64,000 nt of DNA from an uncultured Eubacteriales bacterium (GCA_900545585.1 UQZR01000008.1:24461-88460); one strand, 5' to 3'; shown: positions 41,776 to 49,915, counted from the stretch's first letter. Numbers and translations: made by a program. The notes: a model not told the origin generated them from the letters alone.

Positions 41776-43295
41776 AACAGAGCCTTGCGGCTGCGGCGGC
41801 CATGCTGGTGCTGGCGGCGGCGGTACTGACGGCGGCCAATACGGCGCTGGACGCCACCGCCGTGCCGACGCCCTACACCGCCGTCCTCTCCCACGGCGAT
41901 GCCACGGCGGCGGAGGGCCTGCGCTTCCGCACCGCCGCGCGGTTCGGCGGCTGCCTGCGGTGGGACACGGTGTACGACGTGGGGGCCAATACGTGGGAGT
42001 CGGAGGAGTCCTTTGCCATGCGGGTCTACAACAACGCCTACACCCAGTATGACGATGTAACGGATCGTCCATCGTGGGAGAGCTTCAACACGCGGTACAT
42101 CAATGCGGCGATCCGGCGGGAGGATGCGCTGGGTGCGCACCTGCGGCAGGCCGCAGAGGCCCGGAATCGTGAGGACGGCTACGAAAGCAGCTACGCCGAG
42201 CGGGTGATGCTGCGGGACTACTATGAGGCGTATCCCCTGTACCTGGCGTCCGATGCGCACAGCGTGGGGCAGCTGTTTGACGACTACAGCGACTACGATG
42301 AGCTGACGTTCCCCATGTTCGACAGGCTGCGCATCCCGGTGGGGGATGCGGACTGGATGGAGCCCAGCGTCGTTACCAGCTCCTCCGGAGAGATGTATCT
42401 CACGGGTGACACGCGGCTGCGCACCCAGAACCGGTTCACGCCGCTGTCGCTGGGGTGCGAGAAGGGTACGCTGGTGACGGTGGGCTTTTCCCCCGATGCG
42501 GAACCCCAGGCAGAATGGGCGCCGGAGGGCTTCGGGCTGTGGTACATCCCGTTCATCAAGGAGAGCGGCACCAGCCGGGCCGGAGGCGGCTACACCTACA
42601 CGCGGGTCGATGCGGACAACGCGCAGCTGGTGTGTGAGCTGAACATCGCCGCGCAGCGGGTGGTGGGCTTGCAGTACAGCGGCGACCGGTCAGAGGTGCT
42701 GCTGACCACCGCAGAGGACGGGCAGTACGTGCTGCGCATTCTGGACGCGGCGGACTTCCGCTGCAAGCAGATCGTCCCGCTGGTGGAGGTGGGCGAGCTG
42801 CTGCACTGGGAGGGCACCGTCGGCACAGGAGCCGGCTTTGCCTATCAGGAAAATCGGTCGGACTACCCCACCGTGACCTATCACAGCGAGGACGACCTGC
42901 TGGTGGCCGCTGCGGGCAAGACGCTGGTGGTGCTGCTGCCGGAGGGCGGCGGCTGGGCCGTGGAGTTCACCACGCCGCTGCTGTGGCCCACATGGCAGGA
43001 CGATGGAACGCTGGACTGGGGCGCGGCCATGCTGACGGACGCTGCGGACGCGTGGTACTACGGCAGCTCCACCATCGATCTGACGGACGAGGTGGACCGC
43101 ATGCCCATGTGCTGGCAGGAGGGGAAGCTGGCGCTGGCTGCCAACGACTACAGCGGCGAGCAGACGCTGGTGGAGGTCTACGACCGGACGGGGCTGCGGT
43201 ACGGTGCGCTGCTGGACGCGGGGCTGAGCGCGCAGGAGCGCTCCAGCTTCGGCTTCAGCGCGGCGCTGGAGTATCCCGAGCTGGTCTGGGAATAA
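41772..43295 (+). CDS. Unassigned membrane-anchored extracytoplasmic protein of the GntR-ABC operon
   Basis: I do not recognise a family for this 507-residue protein. It starts with an uncleaved-looking signal anchor (MKQSLAAAAAMLVLAAAVL), then a region rich in Tyr, Asp and Trp (about residues 30-200), then a beta-rich half (about 230-500) in which strand pairs recur (for example VLLTTAEDGQYVLRILD and LVVLLPEGGGWAVEF), suggesting a propeller-like fold. There is no lipobox. As the last gene of an operon with a repressor, two membrane proteins and an ATPase, it is probably the outside part of the transporter or its sensor. ATGA overlap shows coupled translation. Confidence 0.6.
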   Translation: MKQSLAAAAAMLVLAAAVLTAANTALDATAVPTPYTAVLSHGDATAAEGLRFRTAARFGGCLRWDTVYDVGANTWESEESFAMRVYNNAYTQYDDVTDRPSWESFNTRYINAAIRREDALGAHLRQAAEARNREDGYESSYAERVMLRDYYEAYPLYLASDAHSVGQLFDDYSDYDELTFPMFDRLRIPVGDADWMEPSVVTSSSGEMYLTGDTRLRTQNRFTPLSLGCEKGTLVTVGFSPDAEPQAEWAPEGFGLWYIPFIKESGTSRAGGGYTYTRVDADNAQLVCELNIAAQRVVGLQYSGDRSEVLLTTAEDGQYVLRILDAADFRCKQIVPLVEVGELLHWEGTVGTGAGFAYQENRSDYPTVTYHSEDDLLVAAAGKTLVVLLPEGGGWAVEFTTPLLWPTWQDDGTLDWGAAMLTDAADAWYYGSSTIDLTDEVDRMPMCWQEGKLALAANDYSGEQTLVEVYDRTGLRYGALLDAGLSAQERSSFGFSAALEYPELVWE

Positions 43296-43296
43296 A

Positions 43297-43335
43297 CAAA
43301 AAAACAGCCCTCCGGCACTTCTGAAGTGTCGGAGG
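43297..43335. terminator. Bidirectional terminator between the GntR-ABC operon and glmS
   Basis: CAGCCCTCCG-GCACTT and AAGTGT-CGGAGGGCTG pair around CTG with A7 before and T5 after. Confidence 0.92.
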
Positions 43336-43362
43336 GCTGCTTTTTCTGCTGATCTCGGGGCG

Positions 43363-45198
43363 TTATTCCACGGTGACGCTTTTGGCCAGATTGCGGGGCT
43401 TGTCGATGTCGCAGCCACGGGCCAGGGCGATGTAGTAGGCCAGCAGCTGCAGGGGCACCACGCCCAGCTGGGGCAGGAGCATGGTCTCCGTCTCCGGCAC
43501 GGTGAGGACGCGGGCCACGCGGCTGTGCATCCGCTCCGCGCCGGTCTCGGTGGTCAGGGCCAGCACCCGGGCGCCCCGGGCCTGCACCTCCACCACGTTG
43601 CTCATGGCCTTGTCGAACAGGGGCATATACGTGGCGGCGGCGATCACCGGCGTGCCCTCCTCAATAAGGGAGATGGTACCGTGCTTCAGCTCGCCGGAGG
43701 CGTAGGCCTCGGAGTGGATATACGAAATTTCCTTCAGCTTCAGGCTGCCCTCCAGCGACAGGGCGTAGTCCAGATTGCGGCCGATGAAGAAGATCTGCTC
43801 ATGGCCCGCCAACTCCCGAGCCGCGGCCTGTATCTCCGCGGTGTCGGAGAGGATATGGGCCATCCTGGCGGGCAGGGCCTCGATGCCCTGCACCATGGCG
43901 GTGTAGGTGTCGAAGTCCACGGTGCCTAAAATATCGCCGAAGTACAGGCCCAGCAGGTTCAGTACCACCATCTGGGTGCTGTACGCCTTGGTGGTGGCCA
44001 CGGCGATCTCCGGCCCCGCCCAGGTATACAGCACGTCGTGGGACTCCCGGGCGATGGAGGAGCCCACCACGTTGACGATGGACAAAATGCGGGCGCCGCG
44101 CTTCTTGGCCTCCCGCAGGGCAGCCATGGAGTCCAGCGTCTCGCCGGACTGGCTGATGACGATGACCAGGTCGCCCTTGCCCACGATGGGGTCGCTGTAA
44201 CGGAACTCGGAGGCCAGACTCACCTCTACGGGGCGGCGAAGCAGGCGCTCCAGCACGTACTTGCCCACCATGCCCACATGGTAGCTGGAGCCGCAGGCCA
44301 CGATGCACACGCGGCCCAGCTCCCGTATCTCACGATCCGTCATGGTCAGGTCGCTGAGCACCACGCGGCCGTCCCGGATGCGGCCGGTGATGGCGCGGGC
44401 GATGGCGTCGGGCTGCTCGTAGATCTCTTTGAGCATGAAGTGGTCGTAGCCGCCTTTTTCCGCGGCGTCCACATCCCAGTCGATGTGGTGATGCTCCTTT
44501 TCGATGGGGCGGCGGCGCTCGTCATAGATGCGGATGCCGCCACGGGTGACGACGGCCAGTTCTCCGTCGTCCATATACACGATATCCCGCGTGTGGCGCA
44601 GCAGCGCCGTCACGTCGGAGGCGATGAAGTTTTCCCCGTCGCCGTAGCCCAGCAGCAGCGGCGCGTCCTTGCGGGCGGCAATGAGACGATCCGGCGCGTC
44701 GGCGCAGACGATGCCCAGCGCGTAGGCGCCCTCCACGGCGGAGAGCATGCTGTTCACCGCCTCGAACACGTCGCGGCTGGCAGCGTAATAGTAGTCCAGC
44801 AGCTGGGCCACCACCTCCGTGTCCGTCTCGGAGCGGAAGGCGTAGCCCTTGGCGGTGAGCTGGGCGCGGAGCAGGGCGTAGTTCTCGATGATGCCGTTGT
44901 GGACAACGGCGAACAGGCCGCTCTGGCTGACCTGGGGATGGGCGTTGATGTCGTTGGGCTCGCCATGGGTGGCCCAGCGGGTATGGCCCACGCCCAGCGT
45001 ACCGGTGAGGGTGCGGCCCTCCTCCGTCAAATCGGCCAGCGCCTGCAGGCGGCCTCTGGTCTTGCAGACCTGCAAGACCTCGGGGCCGCAGACAGCCATG
45101 CCCGCCGAGTCGTAGCCGCGGTACTCCAGACGGCGCAGGCCGTCCAGCAGGATGGGGGCGGCTTCCTGCGCGCCCACGTATCCCACGATTCCACACAT
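43363..45198 (-). CDS. glmS: Glutamine-fructose-6-phosphate aminotransferase (isomerizing)
   Basis: GlmS makes glucosamine-6-phosphate, the entry step to peptidoglycan precursors. The 611-residue protein starts MCGIVGYVG, so Cys1 of the mature enzyme is the glutaminase nucleophile; the open frame extends upstream into the ribozyme and is not coding there. The class II amidotransferase domain covers about 1-235 (GHTRWATHGEPND), followed by two SIS domains (ACGSSYHVGM, SQSGETLDSMAAL, then ELKHGTISLIEEGTP) and the C-terminal DKPRNLAKSVTVE. A probable glmS ribozyme in the leader should lower expression when GlcN6P accumulates. Confidence 0.97.
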   Translation of the reverse strand: MCGIVGYVGAQEAAPILLDGLRRLEYRGYDSAGMAVCGPEVLQVCKTRGRLQALADLTEEGRTLTGTLGVGHTRWATHGEPNDINAHPQVSQSGLFAVVHNGIIENYALLRAQLTAKGYAFRSETDTEVVAQLLDYYYAASRDVFEAVNSMLSAVEGAYALGIVCADAPDRLIAARKDAPLLLGYGDGENFIASDVTALLRHTRDIVYMDDGELAVVTRGGIRIYDERRRPIEKEHHHIDWDVDAAEKGGYDHFMLKEIYEQPDAIARAITGRIRDGRVVLSDLTMTDREIRELGRVCIVACGSSYHVGMVGKYVLERLLRRPVEVSLASEFRYSDPIVGKGDLVIVISQSGETLDSMAALREAKKRGARILSIVNVVGSSIARESHDVLYTWAGPEIAVATTKAYSTQMVVLNLLGLYFGDILGTVDFDTYTAMVQGIEALPARMAHILSDTAEIQAAARELAGHEQIFFIGRNLDYALSLEGSLKLKEISYIHSEAYASGELKHGTISLIEEGTPVIAAATYMPLFDKAMSNVVEVQARGARVLALTTETGAERMHSRVARVLTVPETETMLLPQLGVVPLQLLAYYIALARGCDIDKPRNLAKSVTVE

Positions 45199-45224
45199 AT
45201 TTGATTTTCCTCCTGAAAGATATG

Positions 45225-45451
45225 ATCTCTGTCGGAAGAACAAACGCGCAGACCATTTGTGTCTTCGCATCCGGTCACAGCCCCTCTGTTTTGCGGTCGC
45301 CCGCATATTTATGAGCTGTGTGCGCATCCGGACGATGCGGAGGAGCATCCGCCGAATTTTCGATCGCTCCCCACCTCGTTATCCCACGGCGGCGGAAAAG
45401 AAAAATATCCGCCGGCCTGCCGGCGAGAGATTTTTCGTCAAGACAAGGCGC
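45225..45451 (-). ncRNA. glmS ribozyme in the glmS leader
   Basis: On the minus strand the leader has ACGAGGTGGGGAGC (45379-45366), GATCGAAAATTCGGCGGATG followed by CTCC (about 45365-45342), a P3-like hairpin GCATCGTCCGGATGC (45337-45323), and CACAGCTC pairing with GGGGCTGTG (45320-45313 and 45284-45276) around a GCGGGCGACCGC hairpin and AAAACAGAG. This is the arrangement of the self-cleaving glmS ribozyme. GCGCC at 45451-45447 followed by TTGTCTT, which can pair with GGGATAA before ACGAGG, suggests cleavage just before 45451 with an enlarged P1. The 5' boundary is inferred. Confidence 0.78.
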
Positions 45452-45545
45452 AAAAGCGCAGGAATACTTTCTGTATTTCCAGCTTTTGCAACGATGTATT
45501 GGCGGAAAATATCCGCCGGTGCGTGGGAGCATGGCGCTTGTGTCG
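45452..45545. repeat. Hairpin-rich segment upstream of the glmS ribozyme
   Basis: Successive inverted repeats lie here: GCGC-AAAA-GCGC (45448-45459), GGAATAC/GTATTTCC (45461-45480) and GGCGGA-AAATA-TCCGCC (45501-45517). The 13-mer AAATATCCGCCGG at 45507-45519 is repeated exactly at 45403-45415, inside the ribozyme's P1 region. No coding frame here has a ribosome binding site. It also must hold the glmS promoter, which I could not place with confidence. Confidence 0.5.
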
Positions 45546-45665
45546 GAACCTGTGTCCGAATCCTCCTTTCACATTCTGCGTATCTATGCAAACGCTGCGG
45601 GCGGCATATTTCCGGCCCGCAGGGGCATACTGAGAGAAATACCCTATGGAAAGGGCGTGTATCGC

Positions 45666-46349
45666 TTGGCAACTGCGTTTTTCCGCACCATCATCCTGTA
45701 CCTGCTGCTGATCGCGGGCCTGCGGCTCAGCGGCAAGCGGCAGATCGGCGAGCTGGAGCCCATCGAGCTGGTGCTGACGCTGCTGATCTCCGATCTGGCG
45801 TCGGTACCCATGCAGGACTTCGGGCTGCCGCTGCTCAACGGCGTGGTGCCCATTCTGGCACTGATCGCGCTGTCCACCCTGTTCAGCTGCGCCAGCCTGC
45901 GGAACGTGCGGTTCAGGTCGCTGGTATGCGGCGAGCCGGCGCTGGTCATCAGGGATGGCCGCATCCGGCAGGAGGTGATGCACCACAACCGCCTGACACT
46001 GGACGAGCTGATGGAGGAGCTGCGGGGGCAGGGCGTGCTGGACATCAACACCGTGAAGTACGCGGTGCTGGAGACCAGCGGACACCCGTCGGTGCTGCTG
46101 CGGGCCGACCGGCAGCCGCTGACGGCGCAGCAGATGGCGGCTGCCGTGGAGGATGACGTGCTGCTGCCCACGGTGGTCATCAACGACGGCCGCGTCATGG
46201 CGGAAAACCTGCGGCAGGCCGGCCGGGATGAGAACTGGCTGCGGCAGCAATTGCAGAAGCGGAAAATAAAGCATCCCCGGGACGTGTTCCTCCTGTCCGT
46301 GGACGAGGGCGGCAACGTGGTATGCCAGCTGAAGGAGGACGCACGATGA
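45666..46349 (+). CDS. DUF421 domain membrane protein (YetF/YrbG type)
   Basis: This protein has two or three N-terminal membrane segments (TIILYLLLIAGLRLSGKRQI, VLTLLISDLASVPM and PILALIALSTLFSCASL) and a cytoplasmic DUF421 C-terminal domain of two small alpha/beta units (RDGRIRQEVMHHNRLTLDEL, then TVKYAVLETSGHPSVL). The start is uncertain: TTG at 45666 (227 residues) with GGAAAGGG 10 nt upstream fits best, GTG at 45657 is the alternative, and no ATG in frame is near. B. subtilis relatives are spore or stress membrane proteins. It overlaps the next gene by four bases; DUF421-DUF4363 pairs recur in Clostridia. Confidence 0.82.
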   Translation: MATAFFRTIILYLLLIAGLRLSGKRQIGELEPIELVLTLLISDLASVPMQDFGLPLLNGVVPILALIALSTLFSCASLRNVRFRSLVCGEPALVIRDGRIRQEVMHHNRLTLDELMEELRGQGVLDINTVKYAVLETSGHPSVLLRADRQPLTAQQMAAAVEDDVLLPTVVINDGRVMAENLRQAGRDENWLRQQLQKRKIKHPRDVFLLSVDEGGNVVCQLKEDAR

Positions 46350-46723
46350 AAGCCATACGCATCCCTGTTTTCGTGCTGGCGGTGCTGCTGGCGTTCTCCG
46401 TGTGCAACGCCGTACACCTCACCCGCCGGTGCGCGCTGTGGCAGGCGGAGCTGACGGAGGCTGACCGTGCGGCGGCCATGGGCGACACGGAAGCCGCCGG
46501 TGCGGCGCTGGCGCGGCTGGAGGCCCTGTGGCAGGCCGATCAGGCGTATCTGCACATCGTGGTGTCCCACGAGGACATCCACGACGCGGAGACGCTTTTG
46601 CGGCGGGCCGCGCTGCTGTGCGACACGGGAAACGACGAGCTGCGCCCCGCGCTGGCGGAGCTGCGGTCCGCCATGAGCATGGTGGCGGAGACACAGCAGA
46701 TCAGCGCGAAGAATATCCTGTGA
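46346..46723 (+). CDS. DUF4363 family protein
   Basis: This 125-residue protein starts with a signal anchor (RIPVFVLAVLLAFSVCNAV) followed by a helical, Ala/Glu-rich outside domain with the family's recurring pattern (LWQADQAYLHIVVSHEDI, then LRRAALLCDTGNDELRP). No function is known. It is coupled to the DUF421 gene by an ATGA overlap, so the two proteins probably act together at the membrane. It converges on nrdR, whose stop is only 2 nt away, without a visible terminator. Confidence 0.8.
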   Translation: MKAIRIPVFVLAVLLAFSVCNAVHLTRRCALWQAELTEADRAAAMGDTEAAGAALARLEALWQADQAYLHIVVSHEDIHDAETLLRRAALLCDTGNDELRPALAELRSAMSMVAETQQISAKNIL

Positions 46724-46724
46724 T

Positions 46725-47180
46725 TTACTTCTCGCTGAGGAGCTTATTCAGCTCGCTCATGAAGGTGTTGATGTCCTTAAACTGGCGGTAGACGGAGGCA
46801 AAGCGGACGTAGGCCACCTCGTCGGCCTTCTTCAGCTTCTCCATGACCTTCTCGCCGATGACCTCGGTGCTGACCTCGCGCTCCAGCGCGTTCTGCAGCT
46901 CCTGCTCGATCTCCAGTGCCATGCGCTCCATGTCCGCCACGGGGACGGGGCGCTTTTCGCAGGAGCGCTGGATACCCCGCAGCACCTTGCTGCGGTCGAA
47001 GCTCTGGCGGGAGCCGTCCTTCTTGATGACTACCATGGGCAGGCTCTCCACCGTCTCGTAGGTGGTGAAGCGCTTCTCGCAGGCCAGGCATTCCCTGCGG
47101 CGGCGGATGCTGCTGCTCTCGTCAGCGGGGCGGGAGTCCACGACCTTGCTCTCTTTGTATCCGCAATAGGGACATCTCAT
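46725..47180 (-). CDS. nrdR: Transcriptional repressor NrdR
   Basis: NrdR senses ATP/dATP and represses ribonucleotide reductase genes. The 151-residue protein has the N-terminal zinc ribbon (MRCPYCGYKESKVVDSRP, then CLACEKRFTTYE: four Cys) and the ATP-cone domain (VVIKKDGSRQSFDRSKVLRG, about residues 48-138). ATG 47180 follows AGGAGG. No nrd genes are in the window, so its targets lie elsewhere. Its promoter probably uses TATACT at about 47236-47231 with a weak -35. Confidence 0.96.
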   Translation of the reverse strand: MRCPYCGYKESKVVDSRPADESSSIRRRRECLACEKRFTTYETVESLPMVVIKKDGSRQSFDRSKVLRGIQRSCEKRPVPVADMERMALEIEQELQNALEREVSTEVIGEKVMEKLKKADEVAYVRFASVYRQFKDINTFMSELNKLLSEK

Positions 47181-47283
47181 ATGTTGACCCTCCTGATCTT
47201 GCGGCAAAATACCGCTGGATGGTAACAGTATAGCATAAATCTACCGGATTTGGTAGAGGGCGGCGCGATTTTTTTGCAGGCGC

Positions 47284-47766
47284 TTATCGCGGCGGCAGCT
47301 GCGGCGTCCAGCCGCCGGAAAAAGTGTAGAGGACGGTGCGGCGGCCCTCCCGATGTGTCACGGCGGCGAAGCAGAACAGCTCCGTCAGCGGGAAGGGGGC
47401 CTCCGGCGGCCAGGGTGCGGCAAGCCGCGTGCTGCCGCTCTCCCGATGCAGCAGCGCACCGGTGGGAACGGGCCAGGGGAAGCCGTCCGATGGGGTGAGG
47501 GGACGCCAGGGGGCGGTCTGCACCGGCTGGGCGGTGCAGCGCGTGACCGCGCCCAGCGGCGCGGTCATGGCGGCGGAGTAGCGGCGGTGGAGGCGGCCAT
47601 CCTCCGTGACGCCCAGCAGCAGCTGTCCGCCGACGCCGCAGGCGTACAGGCGGTACAATCCGGCGGGCAGGCCGGTGCAGGCAGCGCGGAAGGACGTGTC
47701 CGTTCCCGCGGGCTCCACGTACAGCGTGCCCACGCGGCGGCCATCCAGACAGACAGGCACCTCCAC
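47284..47766 (-). CDS. Unassigned 160-residue protein
   Basis: I do not recognise a family. The protein starts from a GTG with GGGGGCGAGG just upstream, has no signal peptide or membrane segment, and consists mostly of short beta-type strands with glycine turns (MEVPVCLDGRRVGTLYVEP; GLYRLYACGVGGQLLLGV; RTVLYTFSGGWTPQL). The third-codon composition is like that of real neighbouring genes. A competing open frame over the same bases has low-complexity translation and was rejected. It lies 89 nt after mazF, beyond a terminator, so it may have its own promoter. Confidence 0.5.
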   Translation of the reverse strand: MEVPVCLDGRRVGTLYVEPAGTDTSFRAACTGLPAGLYRLYACGVGGQLLLGVTEDGRLHRRYSAAMTAPLGAVTRCTAQPVQTAPWRPLTPSDGFPWPVPTGALLHRESGSTRLAAPWPPEAPFPLTELFCFAAVTHREGRRTVLYTFSGGWTPQLPPR

Positions 47767-47787
47767 GGTCCTCGCCCCCTTCCCTAC

Positions 47788-47827
47788 GAAAAACAGGTCT
47801 GTGCCATGGTATGCACAGACCTGTTCT
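47788..47827 (-). terminator. Terminator after mazF
   Basis: AACAGGTCTGTGC and GCACAGACCTGTT form a 13-bp perfect stem; on the minus strand it is followed by TTTTTC. Confidence 0.88.
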
Positions 47828-47855
47828 GCTTATGCGTTTTTCCCGTGCGGGACGG

Positions 47856-48221
47856 CTACACCAGGTGGCTGCCGGTAAGACCGAAGCTGACGGCGATGGC
47901 GGCATCCACCTGCTCCATCACCGCGCCGTCCACGCGGCCCATTCTCTCCCGCAGGCGGCGCTTATCCAGCGTGCGGATCTGCTCCAGCAGGATCACGGAA
48001 TCCTTGGGCAGGCCGCTGCCCTGCGCCGCCAGGGCGATATGAGTCGGCAGCTTGGCCTTCCCCAGCTGGGAGGTGATGGCCGCCGCGATGACCGTGGGGC
48101 TGTGGCGGTTGCCGGTGTCGTTCTGCACGATCAGCACCGGACGCACGCCCCCCTGCTCGCTGCCCACCACGGGGCTGAGATCGGCGTAGTATATGTCGCC
48201 GCGTCTGACATTCGTATCCAC
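47856..48221 (-). CDS. MazF/PemK family endoribonuclease toxin (NdoA-like)
   Basis: This 121-residue toxin closely follows B. subtilis NdoA: RRGDIYYADLSPVVGSEQGGVRPVLIVQND split over residues 5-36, TVIAAAITSQLGKAKLPTHI and DSVILLEQIRTLDKRRL. MazF enzymes cut single-stranded RNA at short motifs; the RNA-binding Arg and catalytic Arg/Thr region (RPVLIV, GNRHSPT) are intact. I use GTG 48221, which has GGAG 10 nt upstream, instead of the TTG at 48242. No antitoxin gene is adjacent: the 130 nt upstream have no open frame with a ribosome binding site. In Bacilli the antitoxin gene sits directly upstream. Confidence 0.88.
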   Translation of the reverse strand: MDTNVRRGDIYYADLSPVVGSEQGGVRPVLIVQNDTGNRHSPTVIAAAITSQLGKAKLPTHIALAAQGSGLPKDSVILLEQIRTLDKRRLRERMGRVDGAVMEQVDAAIAVSFGLTGSHLV

Positions 48222-48351
48222 AAAGTTCACACTCCGCCGCAAGAAGTACCGGAGGGATATGTCCTCAGGTCACTTCCATTGTCCCACGCAGCCGCGGAAT
48301 TTATACCCTTTGCAGTTCAGTAAATTCCGGTTTTGTTCCGCCCGATGTATC

Positions 48352-48948
48352 CTATGCGCCGCCGCCCTCCGCCGTGCCGGGCGGCGCAGTGGTACATTCA
48401 AAGCTCAGCAGCCGGACAGTCAGAACCATCTGGCCGTCCTGAGAAAACTCAGCATAGCGGGGAAACAGGCCGGACTCATCCAGCCAGACGGCGCACAGTA
48501 CCTTGCCGCCGGAGGCGCCGGTGGTATCCAGCGTCAGCCGCAGGCAGGGGGCATCCTCCAGCGTCTCGGCGCCCTGCTCCAGCACGTAGCCGTTCGCCAA
48601 CGCCCGCAGCAGGTAGGGCAGGCAGTTGGCGGGGCAGATGTCCGAGGACGCACCTACCGGCAGCTGCAGGCCCTCGCAGGCCAGAGTCAGATCCTCTCCC
48701 GAGGCCACGGCGGTGAGCCCCGCCAGCTCGTGGGGCTGGGTGACGGTGGTGACGGCGTCTCCCGCCGCATCGTAGCTGCACAGCAGGGTGAAGGTGCGGC
48801 TGTCGGTGTCCGTATGGCTGGTGACCTCCGCCTCCAGGCGGGCGGTCCGAACGGTGCGGTACTGGTCCTGTACGGCGTTCCCCGCAGCCGCGCCGCCGCA
48901 GCCGCACAGCGCCGCGCACAGCAGCAGCGGCAATATGATCTTTTTCAC
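48352..48948 (-). CDS. Putative lipoprotein
   Basis: This 198-residue protein has a lipoprotein signal peptide MKKIILPLLLCAALCGCGG with the lipobox LCGC (lipidated Cys at about 17). The exported part has strands reminiscent of LolA/outer-membrane-lipoprotein-carrier-like folds seen in clostridial lipoproteins (TARLEAEVTSHTDTDSRTFT; VLTVRLLSFECT), but I cannot name a family with confidence. It lies 30 nt after the NAD(P)HX dehydratase gene and is likely its operon partner. Lgt, which would lipidate it, is encoded at 55.7 kb. Confidence 0.7.
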   Translation of the reverse strand: MKKIILPLLLCAALCGCGGAAAGNAVQDQYRTVRTARLEAEVTSHTDTDSRTFTLLCSYDAAGDAVTTVTQPHELAGLTAVASGEDLTLACEGLQLPVGASSDICPANCLPYLLRALANGYVLEQGAETLEDAPCLRLTLDTTGASGGKVLCAVWLDESGLFPRYAEFSQDGQMVLTVRLLSFECTTAPPGTAEGGGA

Positions 48949-48978
48949 GGTATCCCTCCTTTTCGGGAAGGCTTTCCG

Positions 48979-49833
48979 CTACTCCACCTCTTTCAGCGCG
49001 TAGGGCAGTTTCTCTAACAGGTCGCTGGGGGTCATGCCCCGCCGTCCCTTGTCCGCCGCAGCCAGATCGCCGGCCCTGCCGTGGAGCCATACAGCGCAGC
49101 AGCAGGCGGCAAACGGCTCCATGCCCTGGGCCAGCAGGCCGGCGGCGAGTCCGGTGAGGATGTCGCCGCTGCCGCCCTTGGCCATGCCGTCGTTACCGGT
49201 GGTGTTCACCGCCAGACGGCCGTCCGGCGCGGCCACCACCGTGCCGCGGCCCTTCAGCACCAGATAGACGCCGCGGCGGGCCGCATAGGCCGCCGCCCCG
49301 CTCTCCCGTCCGCGGCTGAGGTCGCCGCCGGCACGGAAAAACTCCCCCTCGTGGGGCGTCATCACCGTCACCTGACCGCGGCGGAGGGACAACTCATCTA
49401 TATGCCGCTCCAGCGCGTTTATGCCATCGGCATCCAGCACCAGCGGCTTGTCCAGCGTCAGCAGGCGGCGCACCAGCGCATCGCTCTCCTCGCCGCGTCC
49501 CATGCCGCAGCCCATAGCCACGGCATCGCACCCGGCGGCGCGGCGGCGGATGTCCTCCTCCGCCGCCAGAGAGAGCCTGCCCTCCAGCGCGGGCAGCGGG
49601 TGGGGCATGGTCTCATCGGACTTCACCGCCGCCACCTGCCAGATGTCGGACGGGACGCCCAGAAAGACCAGCCCGCAGCCGGAGCGAACGGCGGCGCGGG
49701 AGCAGAACACCGGCGCGCCGGTGTAGCCCACGCTGCCCCCCAGCACGTACACCTTGCCGAAATCCCCCTTGTGGCCCGCAGGGTCGCGGGGCGGCAGGGC
49801 GGCCTTTACATAGTCAAAGTCGATGGTCAGCAT
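48979..49833 (-). CDS. nnrD: ADP-dependent NAD(P)H-hydrate dehydratase
   Basis: NnrD repairs NAD(P)HX, a damaged hydrated cofactor, using ADP. The 284-residue protein has the ribokinase-like fold of the YjeF C-terminal domain: GDFGKVYVLGGSVGYTGAPV, MTPHEGEFFR and the ATP-site NTTGNDGMAKGGSGDILTGL. The usual partner NnrE epimerase (YjeF N-terminal domain) is not fused and not next to it. Two ATGs compete; the second (49833) has GAGGAG at 8 nt while the first is only 2 nt away, so 49833 is used. It diverges from the pheST leader. Confidence 0.9.
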   Translation of the reverse strand: MLTIDFDYVKAALPPRDPAGHKGDFGKVYVLGGSVGYTGAPVFCSRAAVRSGCGLVFLGVPSDIWQVAAVKSDETMPHPLPALEGRLSLAAEEDIRRRAAGCDAVAMGCGMGRGEESDALVRRLLTLDKPLVLDADGINALERHIDELSLRRGQVTVMTPHEGEFFRAGGDLSRGRESGAAAYAARRGVYLVLKGRGTVVAAPDGRLAVNTTGNDGMAKGGSGDILTGLAAGLLAQGMEPFAACCCAVWLHGRAGDLAAADKGRRGMTPSDLLEKLPYALKEVE

Positions 49834-49915
49834 GCACATTGCTCCTCTCGGCGTTTTTTGTTCAGTATAGCATGACTGTCAACGGCAGGAAAGCGGTATT
49901 CTGTGAAAAAAGTGC

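Noticed and set aside
45199..45348. N-terminal extension of glmS upstream of MCGIVG.
   Set aside because: The mature enzyme needs Cys at position 1 after Met removal, and the upstream region is the ribozyme leader.
45318..45665. Long N-terminal extension of the DUF421 protein.
   Set aside because: It would run through the glmS ribozyme and hairpin region and lacks any similarity to DUF421 N-termini.
47177..47905. A 242-codon minus-strand frame overlapping the 160-residue protein.
   Set aside because: Its translation is Arg/Pro/Ala low complexity, it covers a terminator and runs into mazF; the GTG-started frame is more protein-like.
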